Assembly: GCA_947451525.1 (NCBI GenBank)
Contig: CANFZM010000018.1
Span: forward strand, 1-53,857
DNA from: Flavobacteriaceae bacterium
GTDB lineage: Bacteria > Bacteroidota > Bacteroidia > Flavobacteriales > Flavobacteriaceae
Reading direction: 5' to 3'
Length of the DNA: 53,857 nucleotides
The notes under the pieces are model-generated. The model saw only the letters and a program-made list of their open reading frames with translations, did no database searches and was not told where the DNA came from. Positions 24,216 to 33,331 of the stretch are shown piece after piece. Each line of letters begins with the position of its first letter. Positions within the stretch are counted from its first letter, which is position 1. The position numbers and the translations under genes were made by a program.

Positions 24216-25328
24216 ATGAAAAAATATAAATTCATATTAAGTGGAGGCGGAACTGGAGGACATATTTATCCTGCAGTTGCAATTGCTAATGAATTGAAAA
24301 CGCGTTTCCCAGATGCTGAAATCCTTTTTGTAGGAGCACAAGACAAAATGGAAATGCAAAAAGTACCTCAAGCAGGCTATAAAATTGAAGGTCTTTGGAT
24401 TGCTGGTTTACAACGAAAACTAACCTTACAAAACCTAATGTTTCCATTCAAATTGCTAAGTAGTTTATGGAAATCTAGAAAAATAATAAAAAATTTTCAA
24501 CCTGATGCCGTAATTGGAACAGGTGGTTTCGCAAGCGGACCTTTGTTGCAAGTTGCAAATAGTTGTAACATCCCAACGGTTATTCAAGAACAAAATTCCT
24601 ACCCTGGAATTACAAATAAACTGTTGAGTAAAAAAGCCAATGCAATTTGTGTGGCTTATGAAAATTTAGAGCGATTTTTTCCAAAAGAAAAGATTGTTTT
24701 CACTGGAAATCCGGTTCGTCAAGATTTGTTGGATATCGATTCGAAAAGAGAGGAAGGCATTACTTATTTTAAATTAGATGCTACTAAAAAAACACTTTTG
24801 GTTCTTGGCGGAAGCCTTGGTGCCCGAAGAGTGAATCAATTAATTGAAAAAGAATTGGATTTTCTTTTAGCAAATGATATTCAGGTTCTTTGGCAATGTG
24901 GAAAGTTGTATTATGAAGATTATAAAAAATACGATGGCGGTTTTCAACAACCTAACACCTATAAAAACGTTCAAGTTGTAGCTTTTATTGATAGAATGGA
25001 TTTGATTTATGCTGCTGCCGATTTCGTTATTTCGCGTGCTGGAGCATCCTCGGTTTCGGAGTTGTGTTTGGTAGGAAAACCGACAATTTTCATTCCGTCT
25101 CCTAATGTTGCAGAAGACCATCAAACCAAAAATGCAAAGGCAATTGTAGATAAGAACGGAGCAATTCTTCTTAAAGAAAACGAGTTAGAAGATAAGTTTG
25201 AAACAACATTTTCCGATTTAATTTCGAATGAAAATTTGCAAAACGAATTAAGTCAAAACATAAAGAAGTTAGCCAAACCAGATGCCACAAAAGATATCGT
25301 CGAGCAAATAATAAAATTGATAAAATAA
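24216..25328 (+). CDS. murG: UDP-GlcNAc:lipid I N-acetylglucosaminyltransferase MurG
   Basis: A 370-residue GT-B glycosyltransferase at the inner face of the membrane, converting lipid I to lipid II. The N-terminal glycine loop [16 protein letters not shown] (about 9-24) binds the diphosphate. GTGGFASGP and [12 protein letters not shown] follow. The C-terminal half has [13 protein letters not shown] and [18 protein letters not shown] for UDP-GlcNAc. It is followed by murC after 52 bases. Confidence 0.97.
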   Translation: MKKYKFILSGGGTGGHIYPAVAIANELKTRFPDAEILFVGAQDKMEMQKVPQAGYKIEGLWIAGLQRKLTLQNLMFPFKLLSSLWKSRKIIKNFQPDAVIGTGGFASGPLLQVANSCNIPTVIQEQNSYPGITNKLLSKKANAICVAYENLERFFPKEKIVFTGNPVRQDLLDIDSKREEGITYFKLDATKKTLLVLGGSLGARRVNQLIEKELDFLLANDIQVLWQCGKLYYEDYKKYDGGFQQPNTYKNVQVVAFIDRMDLIYAAADFVISRAGASSVSELCLVGKPTIFIPSPNVAEDHQTKNAKAIVDKNGAILLKENELEDKFETTFSDLISNENLQNELSQNIKKLAKPDATKDIVEQIIKLIK

Positions 25329-25336
25329 CTGCTAAA

Positions 25337-25374
25337 TCCTTAGATCCATAGTTTCTCAGAACCTTAGTAACTTA
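25337..25374 (+). repeat. murC leader: CTTAG-type words
   Basis: Degenerate words with an 8-9 base period: TCCTTAGAT, CCATAGTTT, CTCAGAAC, CTTAGTAA and CTTAAAC, ending about 6 bases before the murC ATG. They resemble the dnaG and murG leaders. Confidence 0.55.
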
Positions 25375-25380
25375 AACAAA

Positions 25381-26721
25381 ATGAACCTAAACCAAATACA
25401 TAACGTCTATTTTATCGGAATTGGAGGCATCGGAATGAGTGCCCTAGCCCGCTATTTCCAAAACATAGGTAAGCAGGTTTCGGGTTACGACAAAACGCCA
25501 ACCATGCTAACCGATGAATTGATTGCGGGCGGAATGAATATTCATTTTGAAGATTCTATAAGTGCAATTCCAACGGATTTTTATGTAGAAAATACTCTAG
25601 TAATTGTTACTCCTGCGGTGCCGGTTTCACATTCGGAATGGAATTATTTCATAGAACGAGATTATGTTATAAAAAAACGCGCCGAAGTACTTGGTTTGAT
25701 AACTAAAGATACTTTTTGCTTTGCAGTTGCAGGTACTCATGGAAAAACAACAACGTCTAGTATTCTAGGACATATTTTATACGAAAGTGGTGCCGATGTT
25801 ACTGCTTTCCTAGGCGGAATTGTAGAAAACTACCATTCTAATTTAATTGGAAGTGGTAAAACGGTTACTGTGGTTGAAGCCGATGAATTTGATCGATCCT
25901 TCTTGCATTTGTACCCAAATATTGCTTGTGTAACCTCTATGGATGCCGATCATTTGGATATTTATGGAGATAAAGAAGCAATAGAAGAATCCTTCAGAGA
26001 ATTTGCCGATAAAGTAGAGGATAAAACTAAAATGTTCGTTCCGAAAGGATTGGATTTAGAAGGGTTGACTATTGCAATAAATGAGGAAGCAACCTTCAAA
26101 GTATTTAATATTCGAATAGAAAATAGTAGTTATGTTTTTGACGTGCAAACGCCATCGGAAACTATACAAAACATAGCCTTCGGTTTGCCGGGGCATCACA
26201 ATTTGATGAACGCATTAATGGCATTGGCAATGGCCAAAACCTACGGCACTTCTTCGGATGCTATAGTAAAAGCATTGGCTTCTTTTAAAGGCGTACAACG
26301 ACGGTTTTCTTATCAAATAAAATCGGATGAATTAGTTTATATTGATGATTATGCACACCATCCTACCGAAATAAATGCAGTGCATCAAGCGGTTAGTGAA
26401 TTGTATCCAAATCAAAAAGTATTGGCAGTTTTTCAACCCCATTTATTTAGTAGAACCAAAGATTTCGCTGACGACTTTGCCAAAAGTTTGTCGCAATTTG
26501 ACGAAGTGTTATTGTTAGATATTTATCCGGCACGAGAATTGCCAATGGAAGGAATTACCTCTTCTTGGTTGTTAGAAAAAATGACAAATCACAATAAAAA
26601 ATTAGTTTCTAAAGCCGATTTAATTCCGTCCATTTTAGCATCCGATGCTACAGTGATTGTTACTATCGGGGCAGGGGATATAGGAGAATTAGTACCATCC
26701 ATTAAAAAAGCATTATTATGA
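25381..26721 (+). CDS. murC: UDP-N-acetylmuramate:L-alanine ligase MurC
   Basis: A 446-residue Mur ligase adding the first amino acid. The N-terminal nucleotide fold is YFIGIGGIGMSALARYF, and the ATP loop GTHGKT is at 118-123. EADEFDRSFL, DADHLDIYG and the C-terminal YIDDYAHHPTEI and FQPHLFSRT are the usual motifs. Its stop overlaps the ftsQ start by 4 bases (ATGA). Confidence 0.97.
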   Translation: MNLNQIHNVYFIGIGGIGMSALARYFQNIGKQVSGYDKTPTMLTDELIAGGMNIHFEDSISAIPTDFYVENTLVIVTPAVPVSHSEWNYFIERDYVIKKRAEVLGLITKDTFCFAVAGTHGKTTTSSILGHILYESGADVTAFLGGIVENYHSNLIGSGKTVTVVEADEFDRSFLHLYPNIACVTSMDADHLDIYGDKEAIEESFREFADKVEDKTKMFVPKGLDLEGLTIAINEEATFKVFNIRIENSSYVFDVQTPSETIQNIAFGLPGHHNLMNALMALAMAKTYGTSSDAIVKALASFKGVQRRFSYQIKSDELVYIDDYAHHPTEINAVHQAVSELYPNQKVLAVFQPHLFSRTKDFADDFAKSLSQFDEVLLLDIYPARELPMEGITSSWLLEKMTNHNKKLVSKADLIPSILASDATVIVTIGAGDIGELVPSIKKALL

Positions 26722-27440
26722 AATTTTTAAATTGGATAAACATACGATTGATACTGATGTTAGCCATTGTGGTATTCTTATATTCGTTTACTTCCAATAG
26801 GAATTCGCATCGAAAATTACTAAAATCGGAGGTGATTTTTATTGGAAATTCAGACAATTTTATTGACGCAAAAACGGTTAATAAATTGTTAATAGAAAAT
26901 AACGAAGGTGTGCAAAGTATAGCAAAATCGGACTTAAATTTGGACAAATTGGAAATTTCTATCAACAAGAATCCTATGGTTGAAAAAGCACAGGTTTTTG
27001 TAAGTGTTGATGGTGTTCTAAAGGCGCTGGTAAAACAGAAGACACCAATTGCAAGGGTGTTTGATGATGGAGGTACCTATTATATAGATTATCAGGGTAA
27101 TACAATGCCTTTATCGAATATAAATACGGCTAGAGTTCCTTTGGTTTTAGGAAATATTAATCCTAAAAACAAGAAGCAATTAACCGAGGTTTTGAAGTTA
27201 ATTTACAACGATGAATTTTTGAAAAAAAACATAATCGGAGTGGAGTTAGATGCAAATGAAGACCTGCAAATGACCAACAGGAATTTTAATTACCAAATTG
27301 AGTTTGGAAAAATGGTTCACGTTGATAAGAAATTTAAAAATTATAAAGCGTTTTTTCAGAAAGCAGTTTTAGATAGTTCGCTTTATAAATACAAAAAAAT
27401 AAATTTGAGATTCAACCATCAAGTTGTTTGTACCAAATAA
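26718..27440 (+). CDS. ftsQ: Cell division protein FtsQ
   Basis: A 240-residue bitopic protein with a short N-terminus, one membrane span (about 6-24, INIRLILMLAIVVFLYSF), then an extracytoplasmic part. The segment around residues 35-95 resembles a POTRA domain (DAKTVNKLLIENNEG, NPMVEKAQVFVSVDGVLKALVKQKTPIA), followed by a beta domain with YYIDYQGNTMPL. In the divisome it bridges early and late proteins. It is directly upstream of ftsA, as in most dcw clusters. Confidence 0.93.
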   Translation: MKFLNWINIRLILMLAIVVFLYSFTSNRNSHRKLLKSEVIFIGNSDNFIDAKTVNKLLIENNEGVQSIAKSDLNLDKLEISINKNPMVEKAQVFVSVDGVLKALVKQKTPIARVFDDGGTYYIDYQGNTMPLSNINTARVPLVLGNINPKNKKQLTEVLKLIYNDEFLKKNIIGVELDANEDLQMTNRNFNYQIEFGKMVHVDKKFKNYKAFFQKAVLDSSLYKYKKINLRFNHQVVCTK

Positions 27441-27506
27441 CAAATTATGGAAACTCAAGGAAGAAGAATTAGAATTGATATTGCATCAGGCAAATTAGGT
27501 CACGAT

Positions 27507-28904
27507 ATGGAGAACAGAGAAAACATTGCGGTAGGCTTAGATATTGGAACTACGAAAATCGTAGCGATGATTGGCAAGAAAAATGAATATGGAAAACTTG
27601 AAATTTTAGGCATTGGAAAGGCTAAAAGTTTGGGTGTTGCAAGAGGAGTTGTGAATAATATCACACAAACTATTCAATCCATCCAACAAGCGGTTAATGA
27701 AGCAGAAGAAAACTCAGGTTATAAAATTAACAATGTGATGGTGGGAATTGCAGGCCAACACATAAGAAGTATTCAACATACGGATTATATCAGCAGAAGC
27801 AATTCGGAAGAAGTAATTACGCAACATGATATACAGTCTTTAATTGATCAAGTCAATAAATTGGCTATGTTGCCAGGAGAAGAAATTATTCATGTTTTGC
27901 CCCAAGAATATAAAATCGATGGGCAATCAGAGATTAAAGAGCCAATTGGAATGTATGGTTCTAGATTAGAAGCGACTTTTCATGTTGTAGTTGGGCAGGC
28001 ATCTTCTATAAAAAATATTGTAAAATGCGTTCAAAGTACCGGTATTGAATTATCGGATTTAACTTTAGAACCATTGGCTTCTGCGGATGCTGTTTTGAGT
28101 CAAGAAGAAAAAGAAGCAGGTGTAGCATTAATAGATATAGGTGGAGGAACTACCGATTTAGCCATTTTTAAAGATGGAATTATTCGCCATACAGCAGTAA
28201 TTCCTTTTGGAGGAAATGTAATAACAGATGATATTAAACAAGGTTGTTCTATTATAGAAAAGCAAGCAGAATTACTGAAAGTTAAATTCGGTTCGGCTTG
28301 GCCAGGAGAAAATAAAGAAAATGAAATTGTCTCTATTCCAGGATTAAGAGGAAGGGAGCCAAAAGAAATTTCTTTAAAAAATCTATCCAAAATAATTCAC
28401 GCACGTGTTATTGAAATTATTGAACAAGTTTTTGCAGAAATAAAAGTTTACGGTCACGATGATCCTAGAAAAAAATTAATTGCAGGTATTGTATTAACTG
28501 GTGGTGGAGCACAATTGCAACACATTAAGCAGTTAGTGGAGTATATTACTGGAATGGATACTAGAATAGGATATCCTAATGAACATTTAGCAGGAAATTC
28601 TAGCGAAGATATATCTAGTCCATTATTTGCAACAGCGGTCGGATTAGTAATGAACAGTCTTACTAATAATACACAAAGCGCAATTAAAAAACAAGTTGTA
28701 GTTGCAGAAACTCCTTCTAGACCTAGTGTTGCTAGAACTTCTCAGCCTATTGTAATGGAGGTAGAAGATGAAATTGAAGAAGTTGAAGAAACGCCAGAAG
28801 TGCCTAAAGAAGTTATTACTAAGCCAGGAAAACTAAAAATTAATGATTCCTTTATGGAAAAGATTTTGGGAAGAGTTAAGGACTTTTTAGACAGCGCAGA
28901 GTAA
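27507..28904 (+). CDS. ftsA: Cell division protein FtsA
   Basis: An actin-like ATPase that anchors FtsZ to the membrane. NIAVGLDIGTTKIVAMIG is the phosphate-1 motif, LIDIGGGTTDLAIF is phosphate-2, and VLTGGGAQLQHI is the adenosine motif. The C-terminal MEKILGRVKDFLDS is an amphipathic membrane-binding helix. The frame is open from an ATG at 27447, giving 20 extra basic residues (METQGRRIRIDIASG...). The start at 27507 (MENRENIAVGLD) fits the family better, but the longer form cannot be excluded. Confidence 0.95.
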   Translation: MENRENIAVGLDIGTTKIVAMIGKKNEYGKLEILGIGKAKSLGVARGVVNNITQTIQSIQQAVNEAEENSGYKINNVMVGIAGQHIRSIQHTDYISRSNSEEVITQHDIQSLIDQVNKLAMLPGEEIIHVLPQEYKIDGQSEIKEPIGMYGSRLEATFHVVVGQASSIKNIVKCVQSTGIELSDLTLEPLASADAVLSQEEKEAGVALIDIGGGTTDLAIFKDGIIRHTAVIPFGGNVITDDIKQGCSIIEKQAELLKVKFGSAWPGENKENEIVSIPGLRGREPKEISLKNLSKIIHARVIEIIEQVFAEIKVYGHDDPRKKLIAGIVLTGGGAQLQHIKQLVEYITGMDTRIGYPNEHLAGNSSEDISSPLFATAVGLVMNSLTNNTQSAIKKQVVVAETPSRPSVARTSQPIVMEVEDEIEEVEETPEVPKEVITKPGKLKINDSFMEKILGRVKDFLDSAE

Positions 28905-29012
28905 ATTGATGATAGATTTTAAACATCAAATATTAAATTCAAGAACAACAAATTAGAATAAAAGCAAAGTTTAAATTTTGCAAATTGAATAAAAAATAAA
29001 ACCCAAAATAGT

Positions 29013-30944
29013 ATGATGAGCAACTCAGAATTTGGAAGCATCTCATTTGATTTACCAAAAAATCAATCAAATGTGATTAAAGTTATAGGTGTTGGTGGTG
29101 GCGGAAGTAACGCTATCAACCACATGTTTAAGCAAGGAATCAAAGGGGTAGACTTTATTGTTTGCAACACCGATTCGCAAGCATTGCAAAATAGTCCAGT
29201 GCCTAATAAAATTCAGTTAGGAGTTAACCTTACAGAAGGATTAGGTGCAGGAGCAAATCCAGATGTTGGACAACAATCTGCAATAGAGAGTGTTGGCGAT
29301 ATTGAAAAAATGCTAGACAGTAACACAAAAATGGTTTTTATCACCGCAGGAATGGGTGGAGGAACTGGAACTGGTGCTGCGCCTGTAATTGCTCAATTGG
29401 CAAAAGAAAGAGATATTCTTACTGTTGGAATTGTAACTTTACCATTCTCTTTTGAAGGAAAAGTGCGTCAAGATCAGGCACGATTAGGAATAGAAAAATT
29501 GCGCAAGCAAGTTGACTCTTTGATTGTGATCAACAACAATAAATTGAGAGAAGTTTACGGAAATCTTGGTTTTAAAGCTGGTTTTTCTAAAGCGGATGAA
29601 GTATTAGCTACAGCCTCAAGAGGAATTGCCGAAGTAATTACGCATCACTATACTCAAAATATCGATTTAAGAGACGTGAAAACCGTATTGTTTAATAGCG
29701 GAACTGCAATCATGGGGTCTTCAAATTCTTCTGGAGATAACAGAGCCAAAGAAGCTATTATTGCAGCGTTAGATTCTCCATTGTTGGATGATAATAAAAT
29801 CACAGGTGCCAAAAACGTATTGTTGCTTATCGTTTCAGGTACTAATGAGATTACAATGGATGAAATTGCTGAGATTAATGAACACATTCAAGCAGAAGCT
29901 GGTCACAATGCCAATATTATTATGGGTGTTGGGGAAGACGAAAGTTTGGGTGATTCAATTGCAGTAACAATCATCGCTACGGGTTTTAATGTGGAGCAAC
30001 AAGATGGAATCATTAATACAGAGCCTAGAAAAATCATTCTTCAATTAGAGGAAGATCAAAAAATGGTTCAAGATTTAACTCAAAAACCAGTTGCTACTTT
30101 TCAAACTATAACGGATTTACCTATAGAAAACAAAGAAGAAAAAATTGTTTTTGAATTAATGGAAGAGGAAGAAGTTGTTGCGCAGTCATTTGTTGCAAAA
30201 GTAGAAAATGACTTAATTGCTATGAACGAATTCATTCGCAATTTGGATGTGACTTTTGAAATAGTATCGCCAATTAAAGATATTGAATTTCAATTTACAA
30301 ATCCGGTAGTTAATGAAATTAAAGTTAATGAGCCAAAAGTAATAGCAAGAGAAGAAGAACAAATTACTTTTTCGTTTGATTTGCCAATTGCTAAGCCATT
30401 AGAAAATAAATTAGAAGAAGAAAAAATAATTTTCGATTTATCTGCAGAAACAAAAAATATTAAGGTGAATGAGCCAATAGAATTTGTATCTGTAACAGAG
30501 TTAAATGAGAATGGAGTGATTAAATATTCTCTTGAAGAGTACATGGAAATAGAAAATGATCTATTAACTTCCAAGCCAGTTGCTAATCATGTTGAGCCAA
30601 TAGAAGAGTCGTTAAATTTCACTATGAAAGTTGCCGATGTTACTAAGCCTACATATGCTACTCATTCAGAAGAAATTTCTCCAATGGAAATGACTATTGA
30701 AGAAACTTTAAAGCTTAGAGCAGACGAAAGAAGACGTAAACTGAAAGACTTTAATTATAAGTTTCATAACAACCCATCAAGAGTAGAAGAATTAGAGAAA
30801 GAGCCTGCTTACAAACGTTTGGGAGTTGATTTAACTGAAAATAATAGTTTCAATAACAATTCTAGAATGTCATTAGGGACCGATAGTAATGATGATATTC
30901 AGTTGCGATCTAATAATTCTTTTTTACATGACAATGTAGATTAA
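29013..30944 (+). CDS. ftsZ: Cell division GTPase FtsZ (long-linker form)
   Basis: A 643-residue tubulin-like GTPase, against about 380 for most FtsZ. The GTPase core is normal: VIGVGGGGSNAINHM, the tubulin signature GGGTGTG at 115-121, and NNNKLREV. From about residue 340 to 555 there is an acidic, low-complexity linker with repeated Asn/Glu/Pro-rich phrases (for example NEIKVNEPKVI and NIKVNEPIEF). A conserved C-terminal helix follows (EETLKLRADERRRKLKDF), then KEPAYKRLGVDL, and a terminal peptide DIQLRSNNSFLHDNVD, probably the FtsA-binding tail. Confidence 0.97.
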   Translation: MMSNSEFGSISFDLPKNQSNVIKVIGVGGGGSNAINHMFKQGIKGVDFIVCNTDSQALQNSPVPNKIQLGVNLTEGLGAGANPDVGQQSAIESVGDIEKMLDSNTKMVFITAGMGGGTGTGAAPVIAQLAKERDILTVGIVTLPFSFEGKVRQDQARLGIEKLRKQVDSLIVINNNKLREVYGNLGFKAGFSKADEVLATASRGIAEVITHHYTQNIDLRDVKTVLFNSGTAIMGSSNSSGDNRAKEAIIAALDSPLLDDNKITGAKNVLLLIVSGTNEITMDEIAEINEHIQAEAGHNANIIMGVGEDESLGDSIAVTIIATGFNVEQQDGIINTEPRKIILQLEEDQKMVQDLTQKPVATFQTITDLPIENKEEKIVFELMEEEEVVAQSFVAKVENDLIAMNEFIRNLDVTFEIVSPIKDIEFQFTNPVVNEIKVNEPKVIAREEEQITFSFDLPIAKPLENKLEEEKIIFDLSAETKNIKVNEPIEFVSVTELNENGVIKYSLEEYMEIENDLLTSKPVANHVEPIEESLNFTMKVADVTKPTYATHSEEISPMEMTIEETLKLRADERRRKLKDFNYKFHNNPSRVEELEKEPAYKRLGVDLTENNSFNNNSRMSLGTDSNDDIQLRSNNSFLHDNVD

Positions 30945-30966
30945 ATAGTAGTTGAATTAATAATAT

Positions 30967-31005
30967 AGCCCGAAAATTCTATTGAAATTTCGGGTTATTT
31001 TTTTT
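30967..31005 (+). terminator. Terminator at the end of the dcw cluster
   Basis: The stem pairs AGCCCGAAA (30967-30975) with TTTCGGGTT (30988-30996), including one G-T pair, and is followed by a long T run. Confidence 0.85.
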
Positions 31006-31012
31006 ATATTTG
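31005..31012 (+). promoter_or_regulatory. -7 promoter element (TAtaTTTG) for the GatB/YqeY gene
   Basis: It fits TAnnTTTG, with ATTG at 30981-30984 at a 20-base spacing as a possible -33 element inside the terminator hairpin. Confidence 0.5.
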
Positions 31013-31124
31013 CAAGACATTTTAAATTTAACTTGATTGAGATTTTAAGTCGAAATGAATCGTATTAGGACTTTTATCAACACAAATAAAATAGATTAAA
31101 AACAATCCTTAAAAAATAAAAATT

Positions 31125-31574
31125 ATGAGTCTATCTGTAAAAATCATGGATGAAATGAAAACCGCCATGAGAGCTAAAGATACTATTGCACTAGAAGCAT
31201 TGCGCGCTATTAAGTCGGAATTGCTATTAGCACAAACTGCAACAGGAACAAAAGAAGAGATTACAGAAGACGAAGAAATCAAAATATTGCAACGATTAGT
31301 AAAAATGCGTAAAGATAGTGCGTCTATTTTTGCTACTCAAAATCGTCCCGACTTAGCTGAGCCAGAATTGGCGCAGATTGCAGTAATTGAAAAATTCCTT
31401 CCAGCACAATTGTCAGAAGAAGAAGTTGAAGCAATTGTTGCTAAAATTATTGCTGAAACCGGTGCAGTTGGAATTGCATCTATGGGAAAAGTAATGGGAT
31501 TGGCTAGTGCGCAAATTGGCGGACAAGCAGAAGGTAAAACTATTTCGGCTATTGTTAAAAAGTTATTGGTTTAA
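31125..31574 (+). CDS. GatB/YqeY domain protein
   Basis: A 149-residue soluble protein of the YqeY family, related to the tail domain of the GatB subunit of tRNA-dependent amidotransferase. Segments: DEMKTAMRAKDTIALEALRAIKSEL and the C-terminal GKVMGLASAQIGGQAEGKTIS with the tRNA-contacting helical fold. Exact role unknown; it may bind tRNA. It is a common neighbour downstream of ftsZ and has its own promoter after the ftsZ terminator. Confidence 0.9.
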   Translation: MSLSVKIMDEMKTAMRAKDTIALEALRAIKSELLLAQTATGTKEEITEDEEIKILQRLVKMRKDSASIFATQNRPDLAEPELAQIAVIEKFLPAQLSEEEVEAIVAKIIAETGAVGIASMGKVMGLASAQIGGQAEGKTISAIVKKLLV

Positions 31575-31608
31575 GTTCTAGGGTTTTCAAATCTTAGTAC
31601 CAATAAAT

Positions 31609-31682
31609 GGCTGCGTAGTTCAACTGGATAGAATATCAGATTTCGGCTCTGATGGTTGCAGGTTCGAACCCTGCCGCGGTCA
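31609..31682 (+). tRNA. tRNA-Arg, anticodon TCG
   Basis: A full cloverleaf folds by hand. The acceptor pairs GGCTGCG with CGCGGTC, with G-T at 2-71 and T-G at 4-69. The D stem is GTTC/GAAT, the anticodon stem TCAGA/TCTGA with loop TTTCGGC (anticodon TCG), and the T arm GCAGG-TTCGAAC-CCTGC. The discriminator is A at 31682 and CCA is not encoded. It reads CGA and CGG. Confidence 0.93.
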
Positions 31683-31683
31683 C

Positions 31684-31721
31684 AAAAAGACAAATTTTCT
31701 AATTGAAAGTTTGTCTTTTTT
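31684..31721 (+). terminator. Terminator after tRNA-Arg
   Basis: AAAAAGACAAA (31684-31694) pairs with TTTGTCTTTTT (31710-31720), followed by more T. Confidence 0.85.
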
Positions 31722-32068
31722 TATATAACAAAATGAAGAACAAATTCAATTGTTGGAAGTAAAAATAAATTCCCAAAACAGAAGGTAAACTCATATAAAA
31801 ATCTTAGAAGTTAAATTATAATTAAACAAGTTGGTGAAATATTATATTTAGAATATATATATAATTGCCATGTTTGAGGATTTAACATTTTTTTTGTGGT
31901 TTTTTTATTATTAATATTTTTTTACAAAAATAATTTAGTAATTTTGCTTTTTATTAATTGTTCTTTCAAAAAATTGTGCTTAATTTATTGTATTAAAAGA
32001 AATATTTCTAAAGTTCGTAACCAAATATGGGTGTATTTCATGTTTTTCTAAATTATTAATACCATTAG
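31722..32068. other. AT-rich spacer upstream of the second AraC-type gene
   Basis: These 347 bases are strongly A/T. A -7 match (TAatTTTG) lies at 31939-31946. Nothing else is recognised. Confidence 0.5.
31939..31946 (+). promoter_or_regulatory. -7 promoter element (TAatTTTG) for the second AraC-type gene
   Basis: It fits TAnnTTTG, 123 bases before the start at 32069, which gives a leader of about 115 bases. Confidence 0.45.
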
Positions 32069-33280
32069 ATGCTTCTTTATATATCTCTATTACTAATTTT
32101 TTTTTCTTTAATACTAGTTTTTCATAATTGGTATATCAATAAAAATGCTATTTTTTTGGCAATCACTTTTATATTAATTGCCATTTATGGACTAACTCAT
32201 TATTTTACTGTTTATGGTAAGTCAGCATTTTGGATGGCTTTGTTTTATAATAACATTTCGCCATTAATGTTACTACCAGGTCCCTTTTTGTATTTTTATA
32301 TAAGAGGAACATTAAATGATAAACAAGGATTAAACTGGAAGGATAGTTTGCATTTTATACCCGCAATCATCCATTTTATTGGAGTTATACCGTACTACAT
32401 AACCCCATTTAGTTATAAAGAAGCAATATGTAGATTATTGATTGCCGATTTAGAAAATATAAAAAAAATTGAATGGAATATTTTTTTTAATTCTGAATTC
32501 AATTTTTCCTTTAGGATAATTATGCTATTTATTTATGTATCATATTCTATGGTGCTTTTATGGAAATTTTCTAATAATAGTAAGAAACAACAAAACATTC
32601 CTTTTAAACAATATTCCATAACATTTAGATGGTTAGCATTTTTATTAGTTTTAATCTTTTTATTAGATATAAACTATGTTATTATGACTTTTTACTTTTT
32701 TAAAAATTATGAAATAGATATTAGGCAAAATTTTATTAATAGTATTGCATTAGCCAGTTTTGGTTTGCTAGTTATTAGTTTATTGTTCTTTCCAGAAGTA
32801 TTGTATGGTTTACCTAGAAATAAAAATACAAAAAAGCAGAAGAAAAAAACGTTAACTTCTATTTCTAAATTAACTAAAGTAAATGAAAACCTAGAGGAAG
32901 ATCCTTTTCTTGACCTATATGAAAAAATAAAAAATTATTTAGATAATGATAAACCTTATTTAGACCCAAATTTTAATATTGCCCAAATTGCAATAGACTT
33001 GCAAGTTCCACAAAACCACGTTGTTTATTGTATTAACACACTTTTTAAAACTAAATTTTCAAAGTTAAGAACTAAGTTGCGTGTAGAACAAACTAAAGTT
33101 TATCTTAACGATTCCAAGAATTCCAAGATAACCATTGACGGTGTTTCCCAAATGGTCGGTTTTACTTCTAGGTCTAGTTTTTATAATGCTTTTAAAGAAG
33201 AAACTGGATATACGCCAAGTGAATACTTAAAAATAATTGAAATGGAGGATTCCATAGAAGCAGAAAATAAAAGCAATTAA
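32069..33280 (+). CDS. Membrane-anchored AraC-family transcriptional regulator
   Basis: A 403-residue protein with the same layout as the gene at 816-1946: six to seven hydrophobic spans in residues 1-245, the junction FFPEVLYGLPRN, a basic linker (NTKKQKKKTLT), then an AraC-type DNA-binding domain. The domain has FNIAQIAIDLQVPQNHVVY and, after a spacer, VSQMVGFTSRSSFYNAFKEETGYTPSEYL. It probably senses an envelope or membrane signal. It is convergent with the LacI-type gene. Targets unknown. Confidence 0.87.
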   Translation: MLLYISLLLIFFSLILVFHNWYINKNAIFLAITFILIAIYGLTHYFTVYGKSAFWMALFYNNISPLMLLPGPFLYFYIRGTLNDKQGLNWKDSLHFIPAIIHFIGVIPYYITPFSYKEAICRLLIADLENIKKIEWNIFFNSEFNFSFRIIMLFIYVSYSMVLLWKFSNNSKKQQNIPFKQYSITFRWLAFLLVLIFLLDINYVIMTFYFFKNYEIDIRQNFINSIALASFGLLVISLLFFPEVLYGLPRNKNTKKQKKKTLTSISKLTKVNENLEEDPFLDLYEKIKNYLDNDKPYLDPNFNIAQIAIDLQVPQNHVVYCINTLFKTKFSKLRTKLRVEQTKVYLNDSKNSKITIDGVSQMVGFTSRSSFYNAFKEETGYTPSEYLKIIEMEDSIEAENKSN

Positions 33281-33331
33281 ATTTAAGAACTCAAAAAATA
33301 AACTAGTTCATTTTGATAATAAAAAATCAAA

